Positions 3,539 to 6,000 of a stretch of 6,000 nt of DNA are shown here, in pieces. A model generated the notes under the pieces. That model was not told the origin of the DNA. It saw only the letters and a program-made list of their open reading frames with translations, and did no database searches. Source of the stretch: an uncultured Methylophilus sp. GTDB taxonomy: Bacteria > Pseudomonadota > Gammaproteobacteria > Burkholderiales > Methylophilaceae. The translations under genes were made by a program, and so were the position numbers. The first letter of the stretch is position 1. The number at the start of each line of letters is the position of its first letter. The DNA lies in the NCBI GenBank assembly GCA_936943315.1, contig CAKZJM010000146.1:1-6000 (forward strand). The letters run 5' to 3'.

Positions 3539-5998
3539 TTAGCCGAGGTTGTCCAGCTTGAAAGGGTCCGAAGGCAGTTGGTCGCTGTCCAGTGGATTGA
3601 CGGCATAAGAAAGATCGTCACCAATATCGATATCAATTTCGTTCTGGCCTTCCCAACGCTCCAGCCAGATCGAAAAATCTTTTTCCGGCATGGGTTTGCC
3701 GATGAAATAGCCCTGGCCTTCGTTACATCCCAGCCTGGCCAACTGGTTAAGGACAAATTCGTTTTCGATGCCTTCGGCCACGACAATCAGCCCCAGGTTG
3801 TGCGCCAGATCGATAGTCGATTTTACGATGCTGGCATCACTACTGTTTTTATCCATAAACATGACAAAAGAACGGTCAATTTTAAGTTCTTGTACCGGGA
3901 GCTGGCGTAAATAGGCCAGCGATGAGTAGCCGGTGCCAAAATCATCAATCGCCAGGTGCAAGCCCATGGCCGCGAGCTTTTTCACCACCACTTCAGCACG
4001 CTCAGGGTCCTGCATCAGGCTGCCTTCGGTGATTTCGAGCTTGAGGGCACTGGCATCGAGCCCATGCGACGACAACAAGTGCGCAATCTGCTCGGGCAAT
4101 TCCATATTATTCAGGTCACGCGTGGATAAGTTGACTGCCAGCGTGATACGCAAACCCTGCTTTTTAAAGCTGGCCAACACCTGGCAGGCCCGCAACAGCA
4201 TCCAGTTGGTGATGTCGCTGATAATGCCGGTTTGTTCGGCAAACGGGATAAACTGGTCGGGGAAGATCATGCCTTTTTCAGGATGCACCCAGCGAATCAG
4301 CGCTTCGCCACCCAAGGCGCGGCGAGTGGCCACATCAATTTTGGGCTGAATATATAGTAGCAACTGGTCTTGCTGTATGGCTTCTTTCAAATCAGAAATC
4401 AGCGTTAAGGTTTCCGATTGGTCAATTTCGAGCCCGGTGTTGTACACGATCCAGGACGACTTTTTAGCCATGGATTCTTTCAAGGCGGTTTCGGCATGGT
4501 TGAGCAACGCCTCTTCGTCCATGCCGTGGTCGGGATACAGGGCGATGCCAATGCCGGTGCGGACGTCGATTGCCTGCCCCTGCACACTCACAGGCTGATC
4601 AAATACCTGCTGAATTTTATCTGCAAAGCGGGTGGCCTTGGCCTGGTCGGTGTTTTGCAGCAGCACGGCAAACTCATCGGCATCCAGTCTGGCCACCATG
4701 TCTTGCTCGGAGAGGATGTTCTGCCTTAACACCTGGCCCACATGCCGCAGCAAGTCGTCACCAAACTGACGGCCCAGTGTCTGGTTAATCGGCTTGAACC
4801 TATGGATATTGATCACAATCACGCTGAGCTTTTGCTTGCTTTCAGCATGCTTGGCAATCGCCTTGTTGACGCCCTGGTGAAACGCCAGGCGGTTTGAGAG
4901 CCCGGTTAACTCATCGTTAAACGCCAGGCGCTGGATGCGTAGTGAGCGTTGCAGCACGGCTTCGCGCATGCTGTTCATGGCCTTGGCCAGATAACCGACT
5001 TCATCGGTACTGGTCGCCTGGATTTCAGTTTCGTAGTCACCCATGGCAATCTTATCCACGTCCTTGACCAAGGCGGCAATCGGTTCGGTCGTTTTGCGGG
5101 AAACATACCAGATGAGGGTCGCGAAAATCGCCATGCCTATCAAGGTGAGAAAAATCATCACCTTAAACAGGATACTCAAGTCTTGTGTGAACGGCGCCAC
5201 CGAGCCTTGCAATACCACCAGCAAACTTTCATCTTTGGTCTCGTGTAACGCCCGGATTTTCAGGTGATAGGTTTCACCGTTCAAATCGACACTGTGCAAA
5301 GTGAGGCGCTGGCGGTAAATATCTGCCACCGTTTTGAGCAAGAGGTTGGAAAGTGCCTTGCTACCCGTTGTGCTGACCAATTGCCACGCCTGCCCGTCGG
5401 ATTTTTGCACAAAGCTCACATCCAGGTGCGTCAATTGCTTAATCTGGCTGGCGAGACGGTTATCGACCACAAAGCCCATTACAATCCAGCCTATGGTGTC
5501 AGGCGCTTTCACGGGCACCGTAATCAGCTGGTAAGGCTTGCCATCAACAATATCAAATCGAAGCGTACCGGTGTTGGCCAGCACAATCGCCTGCTTGGCA
5601 TCCTCTTTGATATTGAGGGAGTTCAGGTAGGTCTGAGTTTCAGCCGTGCCCACCACCAGGTTTTCGTGATTGCTGATATAAAACGCAATTTGCGCATGGA
5701 TGCGTCCCTGGTAGCTTTCCAGGGCCGATTCAATGGTTTCGGCATCATTGGTGGCCACCGCCTCACGAAAAGCGAAATCGGCGGCCAGCACCTGCGTCGC
5801 CTGTTTCAGGCTTTGGGTATTGTGCTGCAACAAGCTGACAAAGACGCGCTCACCGACGTCCATCTGCTCTTCTGCCAGCGTACCGGCATGCTTCACCAGG
5901 GCATATTTCAGCGGAATAAGCCCTGCCAGCTGGATGATCGCCACCACGGTCAAAAAGGTGAAGGCGATGCGCGAGCGTATATGTTTGAACTTGATCAT
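3539..5998 (-). CDS. Membrane dCache-HAMP-GGDEF(degenerate)-EAL c-di-GMP phosphodiesterase
   Basis: This 819-residue inner-membrane protein probably hydrolyses cyclic di-GMP in response to a periplasmic signal. Order: transmembrane helix about 12-30; periplasmic sensor 31-276, resembling double-Cache (dCache_3-like) sensors; second helix about 277-298; HAMP about 299-352; GGDEF domain about 354-520 beginning NDELTGLSNR; EAL domain about 530-785. The GGDEF motif is DADEF (439-443), the metal-site aspartates are replaced (N397 and H399 in INIHRFK), and the RxxD inhibitory site lacks its arginine, so cyclase activity is unlikely. The EAL domain keeps E565 (EAL), N623, E655, D685-D686 (DDFGTG), K706, E742 and Q762, the full catalytic set. 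An acidic tail of about 35 residues (785-819) follows. The ATG at 5996-5998 is 2 bases from the window edge, giving a normal positively charged N-terminus, but an earlier start outside cannot be excluded. It is a single gene ending at its own terminator. Confidence 0.92.
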   Translation of the reverse strand: MIKFKHIRSRIAFTFLTVVAIIQLAGLIPLKYALVKHAGTLAEEQMDVGERVFVSLLQHNTQSLKQATQVLAADFAFREAVATNDAETIESALESYQGRIHAQIAFYISNHENLVVGTAETQTYLNSLNIKEDAKQAIVLANTGTLRFDIVDGKPYQLITVPVKAPDTIGWIVMGFVVDNRLASQIKQLTHLDVSFVQKSDGQAWQLVSTTGSKALSNLLLKTVADIYRQRLTLHSVDLNGETYHLKIRALHETKDESLLVVLQGSVAPFTQDLSILFKVMIFLTLIGMAIFATLIWYVSRKTTEPIAALVKDVDKIAMGDYETEIQATSTDEVGYLAKAMNSMREAVLQRSLRIQRLAFNDELTGLSNRLAFHQGVNKAIAKHAESKQKLSVIVINIHRFKPINQTLGRQFGDDLLRHVGQVLRQNILSEQDMVARLDADEFAVLLQNTDQAKATRFADKIQQVFDQPVSVQGQAIDVRTGIGIALYPDHGMDEEALLNHAETALKESMAKKSSWIVYNTGLEIDQSETLTLISDLKEAIQQDQLLLYIQPKIDVATRRALGGEALIRWVHPEKGMIFPDQFIPFAEQTGIISDITNWMLLRACQVLASFKKQGLRITLAVNLSTRDLNNMELPEQIAHLLSSHGLDASALKLEITEGSLMQDPERAEVVVKKLAAMGLHLAIDDFGTGYSSLAYLRQLPVQELKIDRSFVMFMDKNSSDASIVKSTIDLAHNLGLIVVAEGIENEFVLNQLARLGCNEGQGYFIGKPMPEKDFSIWLERWEGQNEIDIDIGDDLSYAVNPLDSDQLPSDPFKLDNLG

Positions 5999-6000
5999 GC

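Noticed and set aside
3500..5534. Several open frames of 60-140 codons on the plus strand opposite the GGDEF-EAL gene
   Set aside because: They mirror the codon pattern of the strongly supported minus-strand gene, lack ribosome binding sites and resemble no protein family.
3539..5998. LapD-type receptor with both GGDEF and EAL inactive
   Set aside because: The domain order is similar, but all EAL catalytic residues (E565, N623, E655, D685, D686, K706, E742, Q762) are present, so an active phosphodiesterase is more likely, and the periplasmic part looks Cache-like.
1..6000. Mobile element, prophage, CRISPR array or defence island
   Set aside because: No transposase, integrase, long terminal repeats, tRNA target or regularly spaced repeats are seen; base composition and coding style are even throughout.

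Overview
The window looks like an ordinary chromosomal segment of a Gram-negative proteobacterium with a base composition near 50% GC. The protein style (a two-cysteine OhrR, a Sec-exported catalase-like peroxidase, a dCache-GGDEF-EAL protein) fits a betaproteobacterium, possibly a methylotroph of the Methylophilaceae. That placement is an impression and was not tested by search. There are no tRNA or rRNA genes, insertion sequences, CRISPR arrays or phage genes.

Layout: (1) positions 1-75, the last 24 codons of a plus-strand gene, probably a di-haem cytochrome c peroxidase-like (DUF1111) protein; (2) 83-1006, minus strand, a bestrophin-family membrane channel with a TTG start and a strong Shine-Dalgarno; (3) 1150-1596, plus strand, methionine sulfoxide reductase B; (4) 1678-2667, minus strand, an exported catalase-related peroxidase ending at an intrinsic terminator that lies between it and msrB; (5) 2775-3242, minus strand, the organic-peroxide sensor OhrR; (6) 3283-3360, minus strand, a probable 25-residue small protein with a strong ribosome binding site; (7) 3539-5998, minus strand, an 819-residue inner-membrane c-di-GMP protein with a degenerate GGDEF domain and an intact EAL domain, followed by its own terminator.

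The genes from 1150 to 3242 form an oxidative-stress group: OhrR senses organic hydroperoxides, the catalase-related peroxidase would destroy peroxides in the periplasm, and MsrB repairs oxidised methionine. The most interesting signal is regulatory. A perfect 18-bp palindrome fills the spacer of the ohrR promoter, and a 14/18 copy of it sits at the equivalent place in the peroxidase promoter. This suggests that OhrR represses both itself and the peroxidase. No ohr (OsmC-family) gene, the usual OhrR target, is in the window. The ohrR promoter also sits so close to its ATG that a leaderless mRNA is predicted.
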